A stretch of 64,000 bases of DNA from Podospora pseudocomata. Lineage: Eukaryota > Ascomycota > Sordariomycetes > Sordariales > Podosporaceae. The notes under the pieces are model-generated. The model was not told the DNA's origin. It worked only from the letters and a program-made list of their open reading frames with translations, and ran no database searches. The DNA is taken from positions 1,798,001-1,862,000 of the forward strand of contig NC_085888.1 in the NCBI RefSeq assembly GCF_035222375.1, read 5' to 3'. This document shows, piece by piece, positions 31,472 to 42,408 of the stretch. The translations under genes were made by a program, and so were the position numbers. Each line of letters starts with the position of its first letter. The first letter of the stretch is position 1.

Positions 31472-33437
31472 ATGGCAAGAGAGAATAATGAGGCGCCGGG
31501 TGCCGGCCAATCAAAACGGCCATCCATGATTCATTTCGACAGCAGCGATCAAACACAGCAACACACCGCGGTGCAACCGCATCACCGTGTCAAGAGCCAA
31601 AAGCACATTGTGGGTGGTGGCTCACGGCTGCATGCGCGAGTGCCGTCTTCCAAGGGTCTTCACAAGCACCACGGTGGTGCAACAGCCTCGACGACCAAAC
31701 TGAACAACCACCACCGACAACACGGCAGCGGCTCGATTTCACCAGATAAAGACGGGGAGGGACTGACTTTGGTGTCGAAACGTCACCACCATCGTCGAGC
31801 AACCTCGGAGCTGAAGCTCACCGGGGATGCTACCACGTCATCCAATCACATACAAAAGAACGTGTCGCAGACGAACCTGAAGCGCAATCGGTCCCAGGCG
31901 GATGTGGGGAAGAAGAGCAAGTCTACGACGAGTCTGCATCGACATACCGTCTCGAATCCAAACGTGAACAAACTCAAATCTTCGCGGGGGGGTTCCAAGG
32001 TTCATTTTAATCTGGGAGACGACGAGCAGGAAGACGATAGTCAGGACGACGGGGAATGGGTTGATGCTAGCACTTCTGCTTCACCGTTGCTTTCGAGACG
32101 AGGTTCTACTATTGGTGGGAACGGACAGCCGACGAATCAGAACCACCCTCCTCCTCCCCCGACGAACGAAATACAGAATAAGCAACTACCTACGGTTGTA
32201 GCGTCGCCTCCGTCTCCCACGTCGCATAGAGATATTCCGAGTAAACAACAGGCGCCGCCCGAGAGTGGGAGTGGACTGCATAGTGCGGACAGTAGTTTTA
32301 CCCGGAACGCTACGCTGGCTAATACGATTACTTCACGGATTTTGTCCAGGGCTCCTTCTCAGGGTGCTGCGCCAAAGATGTCGACCGAGATTGCTGTTGC
32401 GCCTAGGCCGCCGGCGCCGAGACTGCCGTCTGCTCCGCCTACACGGCCGGGTTCGTCACAGACGATGTCGCCCGGGGAGGCGAGTCTGATGCAGTTGGCG
32501 GGAGGGGTGGGACCCAGACCTGGGAGCAGCGGGAGGGCGGAGCTGCTCACGTCGAGGTTTGTGGGTGGGAGCAGCCAGGAGCCCGGCTCGGGCATAGCAG
32601 CCGACTCTTTTATCGTTGCTGCTGCTGCGAACAAGGGGGGTGTTTCTCGAGCTGTGCTGGGCGGCAAGGCGGACGCTGGTCTCCCGCGTCGGCCGCGGTC
32701 GATGGGGAGTCTGTCGCATGCGCATGAGCAGCTTAATGGGGGGAGATATGATCAACAGCAACATACTGACGACGAGGAAGGGGTTCAACACCAGTCTAAC
32801 GGGGCGAGGACAAGGCGCAACGGAAACGGCTATGTAGTGCCGCGGGATATGAACCGGACGCAGCAGAAGCTGAATCTGCAACGGGCCAGTTCGGGATTGG
32901 AGCCGACTGCTTCGGGGCAGGCGATGGTGCCTGTTGGTGGTGGAGGTGCACCAAGCCTTCTCATGGGAGCTGTCGGGGGTGGTGGGGGCTGTTTCGAATT
33001 ATGGGACGGCGAACCCGAAGCATGGGAAGATTTTGGAGAAGACGGGGATGCAGTATTTGAGTGTCAGACGGCATCAGAACCCGATCGCGAGGTCGGTGGC
33101 GAGGATTTGGCAGCTGCCTGGGATGGAGATCAAGGCGCAGAGGATCCCGCCGCCTAGTCGGGCTGCGAGCACTAGAAGAGGAGATTTGGGGAGGTTGGCT
33201 GTTGAAGGAGGGGGCACTAGGCCACCGAGTAGAGCGGCCAGCGGGTTGAGGGTTGGGGAGAGCGCGGCGAGCAGTTTGGGGACTGATGATGGGTTGGGTG
33301 GTGGTGACGGAGGTGGTGGTGGAAAGGGGAGACTGAGCGGTGCCAGTCTGGTGGATGGCGGGAACGATGCCGCGACGAGAGCGCAGCTGGAGATGATGTG
33401 GAATCAGAGCATGGATTTGAGCGCGAGCCAGGAATAG
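31472..33437 (+). CDS. Probable TORC1 subunit Tco89-like protein, with one frame switch
   Basis: The reading frame runs from 31472 as a long low-complexity, Ser/Thr/His/Pro-rich protein, about 654 residues if the switch is bridged. Blocks that look conserved are LKRNRSQADVGKKSKS, KVHFNLGDDEQEDD and EWVDASTSASPLLSRR, then YVVPRDMNRTQQKLNLQRAS, and after the switch ILEKTGMQYLSVRRHQNPIARS. I associate this order with fungal Tco89, the TORC1 component that helps couple nutrients to growth; this is from memory, without a search. The frame changes within 32960-33000, in a glycine stretch containing two runs of five G. One G fewer would join the parts. No GT-AG intron fits there, so an indel in the assembly or a real disruption is likely. 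The C-terminal tail after 33150 is Ser/Gly-rich. Confidence 0.7.
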
Positions 33438-34509
33438 AGAGCCGTGGCTGAGCGGGAGGAGACATTGGTTGCACCACGGGGGTCATCATCTCAACAGCCA
33501 AGGGGGTCGGGGTTGTCGGTTTGCAACTTGGAGACTGTCGAGGAGGAGGGGGGGTCTCTAATGCGGAGCCCCCGAAGGATTTGCTGGTTGAGAGGCCTTT
33601 GTCGGGTGTTTAGAGATATCTCCCACAAGCCCCTTGAGGGATGTTATGGGGGATGGGTGTGGGGTGGTGGGATAGTTTTTAGGTTGATGGGGAGGATAGC
33701 GAGTGATTCTTTTGAGTTTATTTGGGGGGTGTTGTTTTGGTGTTTTGTTGACAGCGAACATGGAATTGGGGAATGAAATATGATTTTTATTATTTTTATT
33801 TTTTTATTTTTTTGCCTTAAGAATTCTTGGTGTGGGATTAACGACACTGGGTGATGGGCAGGTCAGGCTGTATATATAGATAGATGGCTAAAGGGGGAAA
33901 GGAGCGAAACTTGATTATGACCACCACTTTGAGCAGTGTCTCTTTTTTCTTTTCGTGATGTTCTTTTTGGTATGTCCCAAGCTTCAAGTGATCACTCGAG
34001 TTGATGGGGACCTTGATGTGTGACGGGCTTCATGTTTTTCTGCCCACCTCGCAAAGTCATTATACATACCATTCATCACACTTCATCACAGCACACCACA
34101 AGAGAGAGAAAACCATAGTATATTCGTATTTACTCTCCTCCAGCCCATTACCCTCCTTAACTTCCCCTCCGCCTCTTCCCCCCAAAAAAAAACATCACTC
34201 GCTTTGCCTCTCAAACTCACAACACCCAACTTCCACTGTCTCCTCAAAAGCCCCCTCCCTCCCCCTCCCAGCAAAAATGAAATGAAAGCCCAAACAGAGA
34301 AGACTGATAATATATACTTTGTTTCCTTGTGACAAGAAAAAAAACCGCTTGCTTTGATCATCAACGTCATTACCAAAATGCCCACAACAGTCACAGGTTA
34401 ATAAAACAACAGTAAGTCCGCTAATTCCTGTACGTCCCCCCCTCCATACCCCGAACCCCAACTCCTAACCCCTCTCTCAATACTGATCATCCCTCCAAGG
34501 CCATGATTT
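33438..34509. other. Convergent 3' flanks of Tco89-like and stress-protein genes
   Basis: About 1.07 kb between two stop codons facing each other. It is T-rich on the left (33780-33815) and A/C-rich on the right, as for 3' UTRs. No gene is supported. Confidence 0.55.
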
Positions 34510-36877
34510 CTAATCAATCTTGGCCTGCGCCAAACTCCTCGCCGTGGGGTTGTTAATATTGTTCACCTGGTGCTGGCTCGCCCCGGCGGCAATCTTCTTG
34601 TACTTGCTCTGCTTCCTAAGCTTCTTCCTCGCCACCATGACCGGAACCGAACTCTTAGTTACCAAATAGTTCGAAAAGGAGCCAAGTATCACTCTGTTTT
34701 TCCCATATTAGCAACATTCTTCTTTTCATCAGGCGAGAACAACAACAAAAAAAACAAAAAAAAACAAAAAAAGGGAAAAAACTTGCCCCTTGAGAGCACT
34801 CCTCCCCCTGCTCCCCAAAATCACCAACGTCGGGTTCACTAAATCAATCACCTCCGTGATCAAATGCTTTGGGTTCTTGCAGTGCAGAACCTCCACAATC
34901 ACCCTGACCTGCAACCGCGTCTTCCTCAGCAGCTTCATCGCTCTGTCCCCGATATCCTTCACCGCCCTATACCTCTCCTCCTCCGCTTTGCTCCTCTCCA
35001 TGCTCGACGGCGCAGGGCTCAAACTAGCCTCGCTCGCCTGGTGACCCAGCGAAGAGATCCTAAGAGGCAGTGCAGTCCCCCCCGGTGTAGCAGGCTGCCT
35101 GGTATTGTTCGTCACGGCCGTGATGGCAGCCGCTTGCTCCTTCATCGCCTTGGACTCATCCGGCACCACCGAGTTCGGATTCGCCTCAATCCCAGCATCC
35201 TCGTCCACGCAGTAAATGGCAAGCAGCGTGTCGCCATCCCTGAGCACAGTCCCAATAGCCCACTCGAGCGCATGGGTAGACTCGTCACTCATATCCGTAG
35301 CAACCAAATACTTCCTCGCAGGTCGGTGTTCCTCCTCGGCGTCCTTGACAAGCTTAGCATAGTCGCCTCTGGTAATAATCTGGATCGTCCTGTGGGACTC
35401 GGGCGTTTCCATCACCTGCGTCATGGCAAAGGACATCTTTTGCGCCCTCTTGATGTCCGAGATGTCCTCTTCCGTGTCGGTATACATTGGTGTGTGCGTC
35501 CCGCTAGGCGGCGTGTCGAAGCTGGTCGCTGGGTGAATGACGTTCTTGCTGCTGTGTTTGACCCGTTCCTTCTCGCCGGATGGATTCGTAACAGTAATTG
35601 AAGGTTCGTCCAGCAAAGACCTGTATTTGTGAGCCGGCTGGGAAGAGGCAACATGGATCCCTATGGTATACCGAATTCAAGTTAGTCAACGGAATCCCAG
35701 TATCCAGTCAAACTGACAGGTGGGTATCAGCAAACGACCTACGTTCCTCCTCCGCAGCCGCAAGCAAGCTCCGCACCTGCCTCTTAGCCTCCGGTGATTC
35801 CGAGCTGCCCTGCGGCTTCTTATCAAAGCTTCGAGCGGCCTTCCTACCCCGCTCGTCTTCCTCCGAAGAGTTTCCTCCGCTATCGTCACTGCTTTCCTCG
35901 ACAAACTCCCCATCAGGTCCCAGATAGTCCTTGGCGAGTCTGCCGTTACTGGACCCATCATCCGACTTCTTCCTTCTCCCGAGCTCACCCAGCGAGCCCC
36001 CGGACCTAGCCAAGGCGGCATCTGATAAGCGGCGGTACGCATTGTTGTAGTCGACAGTCTGGTTATCCCCAAGCATGGCGCGCCCGGCCGGGCTGAGATT
36101 TCGCCCGAGCAAGGCAGGCGAGTGAGAGCGCACCCCTAGTCTGTTGGTGGGAGACTTGGATTTGTTCCCGGCTTTTCGGCTGCTATACGCCGGTCCAGCA
36201 ATCGAGTGACGGCCACGATCGCCAGGGAGAACAAGCCCCGACACATCGTTGCCTCTCATAACTTCTGCCATGGCGCTGGAGCGCTTCCCGCCCATCGTCA
36301 CTCTTTTCGGCATGGCGGCGCCTGCATGGTTTGTGATGATTCCTCCAAATTGGTAGTCGAGTGTTGGGTCGTGCCGAGGGTTGGCCCGGGGGCCAAAGTC
36401 GGCGGGTCTCATGGCGGCATCGGACATGCTCCGTGGGTGCCCAGACGGGGCTGGGGCAAGAAGGCTTCGAGAGCCGGTGTGTTCGATTGGCGAAGAGGGT
36501 GTGCTAAGGACATGCTTCTGGCTTGGTGGGGAGTCCACATCCAACATGCTTCGTACTGGCGCGGGAGGAGGGGTGTCGACATCGAGCATGCTTCTAACAG
36601 GCGCTATAGGAGAGGATGTCTTAGTATGATAACTCGACGTGGAGCGGGTAGAGGGAGGGGAAGGAGGATAGAGGAGGCCAGGAGAAGGAGCGTCGTCACC
36701 AATGTCTAACATGGACCGCACTGGGGATCGCGGCGTGAAGGGAGATGGCGACCGGCCTCCTATGCTGCTTGGGGCTCTGCTTGATCGTGATGCTTGGGGC
36801 CCCTCGAGCAGCGCAAGCACTTCCCTCCGCTCTTCGTCGAGCATCGCCTCCATCGACATTGGTTGGTGCCTAGCCAT
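34510..36877 (-). CDS. Universal stress protein with long N-terminal extension
   Basis: Three exons on the minus strand, 36877-35743, 35660-34787 and 34693-34510, give 730 residues. The first 380 residues are Ser/Pro-rich and contain repeated RSMLD(I/V) blocks (SPVRSMLDIGD, APVRSMLDVDT, APVRSMLDVDS, then HPRSMSDAA). The UspA fold follows: KYLVATDMSDESTHALEWAI, DTLLAIYCVDED, VIVEVLHCKNPKHLI and VILGSRGRSALKG continuing into GSFSNYLV. The nucleotide-binding pattern G-x2-G-x9-G-(S/T) is complete once exons 2 and 3 are joined. That intron (34694-34786) uses a GC donor, G|GCAAGT, the usual consensus for GC-AG introns. The first intron (35661-35742) has GACTAAC. The family binds ATP or AMP in stress responses; the extension suggests phospho-regulation, as inference. 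Confidence 0.88.
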
Positions 36878-38347
36878 AGTGAGTGACAGTTGCTGGTGGT
36901 TTCTTGTTCTGGTGTACTGTTTGTTCGAAGTGTGGTCTGTAAGGTATATATACAACGAGTGGGTGGCAGCAGTTTCAAATCAAGGGGTCACGGCTTTCTT
37001 CGAGATCAGATTGAAAAGAATGCAGAGTTGTGTGTGTATTCGTAGTGTGTAGCGTTGTCAAACAGGCAGGCAACAAAATAGTGAAAAAGAAAAAAAAGTT
37101 GGTCGAGTCGGTCGGTGTCAACGGGAGAAGGGCAAGAAATCCGACACGATATTTGGTCTTTGTCAAACGGTAAAACCAAGATCAGATGGCGGGGCGTCGT
37201 CCCGCTGAAGACGCTGCCAAGACGCCCCCGAAGAGGAGTTACGACTCGGCCCAGAGCGCCAAGACCCAAGCTACCTCACCAGCTGCAGAATGTCTGCGGA
37301 TATAGCTTGCGGCCATTGTCCCAAAGAGGTGCAGTTTATGAAATCCTTGCTTGTTCAAGTGATAACCGTCGTTTTTTCTTTCTCTCTTTTGCAGCTGTTC
37401 CTTATCACCCCACTGCCAGATCTACTATCAAGTGAATACATGCCTCGTGTCTGGGCGGTGAGAGCGCAGAGTCAGCGGGCTATAGCATCTCGTGCCCTGT
37501 GGCCTGATTGAATGACGATGTGCGGGGTGGGAAGGGAGAGAGAGCTCTGGGAAGCTCTGACGAAGTGGCAGCGGAACCTTGTGGTTTTGCCGCCGCCGAC
37601 CAAAGTCCAAACTTGCTGTTCGCCGAGCGTGGGGTCCGGAGGCGCCGTCTTGGATCACCTCACGAGAGCTTCCCAAAGCCAATGAAACCCAAGACTCTGG
37701 GCTGTGTAACTGGAATCTTGTTTTTCTTCTTCTTCGGCTGGTATTGGCACGAGAGGACGACCCCGCGTTGAGTTGACACAGCCTTTCTTAACATCCTACG
37801 CCCAGTCTGATCGTTCACGGTAGTAAAGACCTCCCATCCCAGTGTAACAAAGACGTCAGACACTACAATTTTCCTTAGACAAATCCACCCGCATGATAAC
37901 ACTGCCTCCCTCCCCTCCCCCCGCAACAACCCCACGGATAGGAGCCGAGAGACTACGCGGCTGCTGCGCCATACCGCCGAGCATCTGAGTCGAGTCGTCA
38001 AGCGTTTAGAAAACGGCGCAAGGCTACTGGCCAAAGTCTATCGAAACTCAACCTGTCATCTCAGCCTTATACATACGATCCCCATCTGACTTTGACTTTG
38101 ACTTTCACTTGCATATCTACCACCCTTAGTGTCTAGCCTAATCGATCGATCTTTCTGGAACAGTTTCTGACCCATCCTTTCAAAATGCGTATCCCATATG
38201 CTCGGGACCGGTCTTGTAATTTGCATGATACAAAATAATGTACACTCTCCTTCCACCACCCAACCTACAAACCCATCCATATGTGACCCCTTTTATGCAT
38301 GCAGAAGTCTCCCCCATCTCCTCCCTCCCTTTGCCTCACCCAAGAAC
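36878..38347. other. Intergenic, upstream of the stress-protein gene
   Basis: This holds the stress-protein promoter (right of 36877) and the 3' flank of the uS7m gene (left of 38348). Frames up to 124 codons are present but have no motif or credible start. No gene is supported. Confidence 0.5.
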
Positions 38348-39334
38348 CTACAAAAAGTTCTTAATCTGATTATTCATCAAATTAGCTCTCGTCGCCGTCC
38401 CCAGCTTGTGCACCTGCGCCCTCTTGTCCCAAACCCCACTCCTCCCCTCCACAACCGCAATAATCTCCTCGGCCACTCTCGTCGGAAACATCTTCCTCCC
38501 CGACCCCTTACTCTTCCTCTTCTGCACCGCGTCCAAAATCCACACAAACGCCGTCCTTCTCCTCTGCCTCGCCGCCAACGGTGCAGGAACTTCCAGATTC
38601 CTACCACCACCCGCCAGACCCCTAAACCCCCTAATCTTCACCAGCGGTGCGACAGAATCAATCGCAACACGAAGGTAAGTCACCGGATCGAGGGGAAGAA
38701 AATTCGGGGCCGGTGCACCAGGAATCAACGGACGGGCAGGGTTCAGTTTTGGTGGGGGGGAGGTGCGGAGGTGGTTGAGGATCATTGCCATGTCCTAGAA
38801 CAGAAATATCAGCATATATATATATATATATATAGCAAACCGACGTGGGATGGAGAAACGAACTCTTTGAGCCTTGGACAACTTCCCATCCTTCATCAAC
38901 AACCTCGTGATCTGCCCCATCACATCATCATACCGATGATCCTTGTGCAGCTCGCTCGGCAGCGGCAGGCTGGGCAACCCGTACTTGTGCCCCTCCTCCT
39001 CGGCGTCAAATGGTTTGAGTCCGTACGCCACCAGCTCCAGCCTGTTCAGAGCATAGAGGTTGTCTTCTTTATGTTGTTGTTGGCTGAGACTGACCACTTC
39101 CTCCTCTGATCTGGGGGGGGCTAGCTCGGAAGAGGGTGCTTGATCATCGTTGTTATTGTTGTTGTTCTCGGGGGTGAGGTTGTCGGAATAAAACCGTCTC
39201 GCTACTGGGACCGTGACAAGCTTTGGTACCGCGGCGGCAATCTTTTGTGATAATAACGGCTGCTGGCTGACGGGGGTGGTGGTCCGGAGAGAAAGGGCTC
39301 GGAAGGCCGAGGCGAGGTTCAGCCTTGGGGGCAT
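38348..39334 (-). CDS. rsm7: Mitochondrial ribosomal protein uS7m (S7)
   Basis: Two exons on the minus strand, 39334-38864 and 38794-38348, give 305 residues. The Arg-rich N-terminus with ARRFYS is a mitochondrial targeting sequence. The S7 fold starts near residue 140 with DDVMGQITRLLMKDGKLSKAQR and continues with DPVTYLRVAIDSVAPLVKIR, VPAPLAARQRRRTAFVWILD and MFPTRVAEEI. uS7 nucleates assembly of the head of the small subunit. The intron (38795-38863) contains a TA dinucleotide run and has a donor (GTTCGT) that departs from the usual GTAAGT. A Gln/Asn-rich linker of about 60 residues separates the presequence from the S7 domain. Confidence 0.92.
38815..38834. repeat. (TA)n microsatellite inside the uS7m intron
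   Basis: Nine to ten TA units lie inside the single intron of the uS7m gene, roughly 20 bases from the acceptor, so length changes could affect branch-point spacing. Confidence 0.8.
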
Positions 39335-41985
39335 CGTTGCTGTATGCGCGGTTTTGTGTGTGGTGGGGTGGGATGGTCGTCGACGACGGAGCGGGAGGGT
39401 TGTTGTCGTCGTCGTCTCGTCAAATCGCAAACCCGGAAGCTTTCACCCACCCAATTCGCCTTGTCCCTCTCGCGCCGTTCTCGAAAAAATGAAAACTATC
39501 CCGGTGTTTTCCCGGTCTTGGGTTTGGAGTAGTGGGGCAAGTTACAGATTCTCGAAAGCTGGTCTGTGCTTTTTGACTTGTGTAACAACCCCAAAACCCT
39601 TCAACTTCACAACCCCCCCGCCAAACATCAACAACCTCCGAAGACCAGCGTTATTTGCCATCCAGCCACACAGCAAAGTTGTGTGTGTGTGTGTGTGACC
39701 CCCACGAACCGGCCAACGGCACTGGTGAAAATGAGTGGTTCGCAGGTGGGTTGGACGTGCAACAGCGGGAGGGGCATCGGGTCACGGGAGCAACAGTTCC
39801 TCCAAGTTTCCCCATACTGTCCCCCATCCGAGCTTTTTCTTTTTCTTCTCTTCGAGTCTAGTGACACCGCATATGTTGTGTGGTTGTTGTGATTGCAGTG
39901 GGAGTTGCAGAGACCAATCACCGTCATTCCCATGAACTGGTGAGCCCAGGTCTACCCTCCTTAGCTGACCTCTTCTCCTCATGACATCCTAGTTGTTGAA
40001 CCTCCAGAGATGCTGCCTCAGCGACACCTTTCCTAATTGTAGGTAGATACATCTCACAGGAAGCCGAATCCTCTCTATCAGACACACAAGAACGACACTC
40101 AAATCACAACATCGATGTTTATATATATCTGCATGCATTCATGTACACACTTCCCCCATCAAGTTAGCCCAAAACATAAAAAAAACCCCTCCTCTCCCAC
40201 TCCCACCACCCTCACCACCATCACGGGACCACCTCCCCCATTCCTCCACCACGTCACCGAAAATCTCCCCAAAATCCAACCCTCTCCAGCCCAGCACACC
40301 CCCCACCTCAACAACCTTGATTGGCCCGAAGATCCCTCACTTCCCCTAGTCGAGACCCGACAACACGGGAAAAAGCCTTGGTTTGAAGCGGTGTAAGTCA
40401 GAAGCTTGGCATTTCCTATCCTGGCCACGAACGACCTCCCACAAACCACCCTTCCTCCTCCTCCACTCTTTGCTTTCCTGTGAAGATGTTAGTAAGTTTC
40501 AATATCTACAAATACCAGCAAGCATACAAGCACACAAACATACATACATACATACAGACAGACAAGAGTTCAAACAAACCAAAAAAGAAAGAAAAAAAAA
40601 ACCCAGTAAATATTAACAGTCTAAAACAACAAAATTCTTTTCCAATCTCATGTCATCAAGAAAACCAAAAAAAAAAACAGAAAACAACTCGGATATCAAC
40701 GTGAAAAAAATAGAGATAGATGAAAGCAAATTCCAACATATCCTCCGCCATTTACCAATAAAAAAAAAGGATCAATCTTGTTCCCAGCCTCCTTGCATTA
40801 TATCCCAGCCCAGTTCCACCTTTTTTTAACATGTTTTTAAAACCGTTCGCCGTTGGGTTGTTCCGAAGCGGTGTGCTGAAGCTCGATCCGTTGTCGTCGA
40901 TATCGGCCCGGTAATCTTTCCCTTGCTTTTCGACTTGAAGATAGGTGACATGTCGAATACTTTGTTCAACAGTATGGTGCTTCGGTAGTGCGATCCAACA
41001 CTGCTACATCCATCCCGCCCGGGCCAAGCTCAAGGTCACAGAGTTGTAACCGACCAAGACCACAACAGAAGTAGACGCCGCAGTAAAAGACCAACCAAAC
41101 CGCCCTCCATACCGCCTCCCAAGCGTCCTCATTCCGCCCCCCACCATCAAATCCAAACAAGAGAGAAACTCGAAGCCAGCCAAGGAAAAGACAAAGAAAC
41201 CAAGCAGCCAGAACAACCACCCAAAAACCCCAATATTTTGCAATTCCCATTTTCCATAAAAGTCCAACAATTTCGAGCCGCCAGTGAGTTCCACCAAGAC
41301 TCCAGATCCTCTCGAGTTAAAGCCATGTGTCCGTTCATGTGCTGAAAAAGACAAGCCTTCCAGCCCAAAGAACCACCCACTCAGCAATGCCTCCCAGGGG
41401 TATCTGGCCATCAGCGAACTCCCAAGTAGACCTAAATCATCGTCAGATGTGCCTTTGATAAGTTTCCTCCCAAGTGAATAAAGAAACCGAAAACAAAAAC
41501 AAAAACAAAAGCCAAAACCAAAGTCAATCTGTTTCATAAGCCAAAAAGAACATCAAAACAAAACAAGTCTGCGCCAGGTCATGATAAGAGTTTCCGTTGT
41601 GTGTCGTGTGGCAATGTCGATTTCCCTCCAAAAACTCCTCTTGTGTACGTCGGTCGAAAGTATTAAGCACGGCGTGTGTTGTGTGGGTCGTTATTGTACA
41701 ACGAAGAGGAATGGTTAGTGTCGTTAAATATAAGTAATCCGAAAGTGTAGCCCGAGAATCCGTGTGTCGTGAAAAGTAGTCGTGATCGTGTAAGCGGTGG
41801 CGGTGAATGGTAGGTATGTGTTGAAACGCAAGACCAAAACGGAGTTTCGAGACAATTTGACTCGGAATCTCCAAGCAGCACTCATCACGGGATCCGAAAG
41901 TGGTCCCGGACGGCCGTCTGACTGTTCCGCAGCCGAACCATCAATCTTCGTCCCGTCATCAACTTCTTGCTGTCAAGCCAACGCA
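39335..41985. other. 2.6 kb without a supported gene
   Basis: The left part is the uS7m promoter. A GT run lies near 39680-39697. Between 40480 and 40720 the plus strand is A-rich. The right part is downstream of the dsRNA-binding gene and may be its 3' UTR. The longest frame (minus, 41004-41537, 177 codons) is compositionally odd and begins with a Phe/Cys repeat, so I do not call it. Confidence 0.5.
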
Positions 41986-42408
41986 TTACCATGCGCTTCG
42001 GGTGGTGGAGGGTGAGCTGGGGTTCGAAGAGGCGCCGTTCAACCATTTGTAAGCAACCTCAGCAGCATCTTCTTTGGCGTTGTTGACGTTCTTGCCATCG
42101 TACCAAAATCGGGCATCGTGAGTCACTCCGTAAACGGTAACCCTGCTGGACCATGCTGTACGTCCACCTGTATTCCGGTCAGCATTCAAATTTCGCAAGA
42201 CATACTCCCGGACAAAAAAAAAAAAAAGAGAAATTCACATACCTCGTCGGTCAGACACAATTTGGAAAACCGGCGCGGCAATTTGAAGGTCGTGGCAAGT
42301 ACCTGACGGCGTCATTAGCTACATGAAGCAGACATTCTGTATTTGGGGGAACTCACTCTCCAGGGAATCTTGCCAGGGAGTCTTGCTAGTGTTGGCCTTG
42401 GGCGCCAT
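41986..42408 (-). CDS. Small single-domain dsRNA-binding-motif protein
   Basis: Three tiny exons on the minus strand, 42408-42357, 42302-42243 and 42167-41986, join without frame error to 97 residues. The product is almost entirely one dsRBD-like fold: helix 1 around WQDSLESTCHDLQIA, strands PVFQIVSDRRGG and RTAWSSRVTVYG, and VTHDARFWYDG, then NVNNAKEDAAEVAYKWL, which fits the KxxAKxxAA-type second helix of dsRNA-binding motifs. Donors are GTGAGT and GTATGT, and the second intron ends CTGACCGGAATACAG. Single-frame ORF calling sees only the last exon. Possible roles are binding structured RNA or serving as an accessory in RNA silencing; that is inference. It stands beside a large gene-empty region. 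Confidence 0.8.

Noticed and set aside
41004-41537. 177-codon minus-strand frame rich in Phe, Cys and Gly
   Set aside because: It starts in a simple repeat and has no homology I can name; probably 3' flank of the dsRBD gene.
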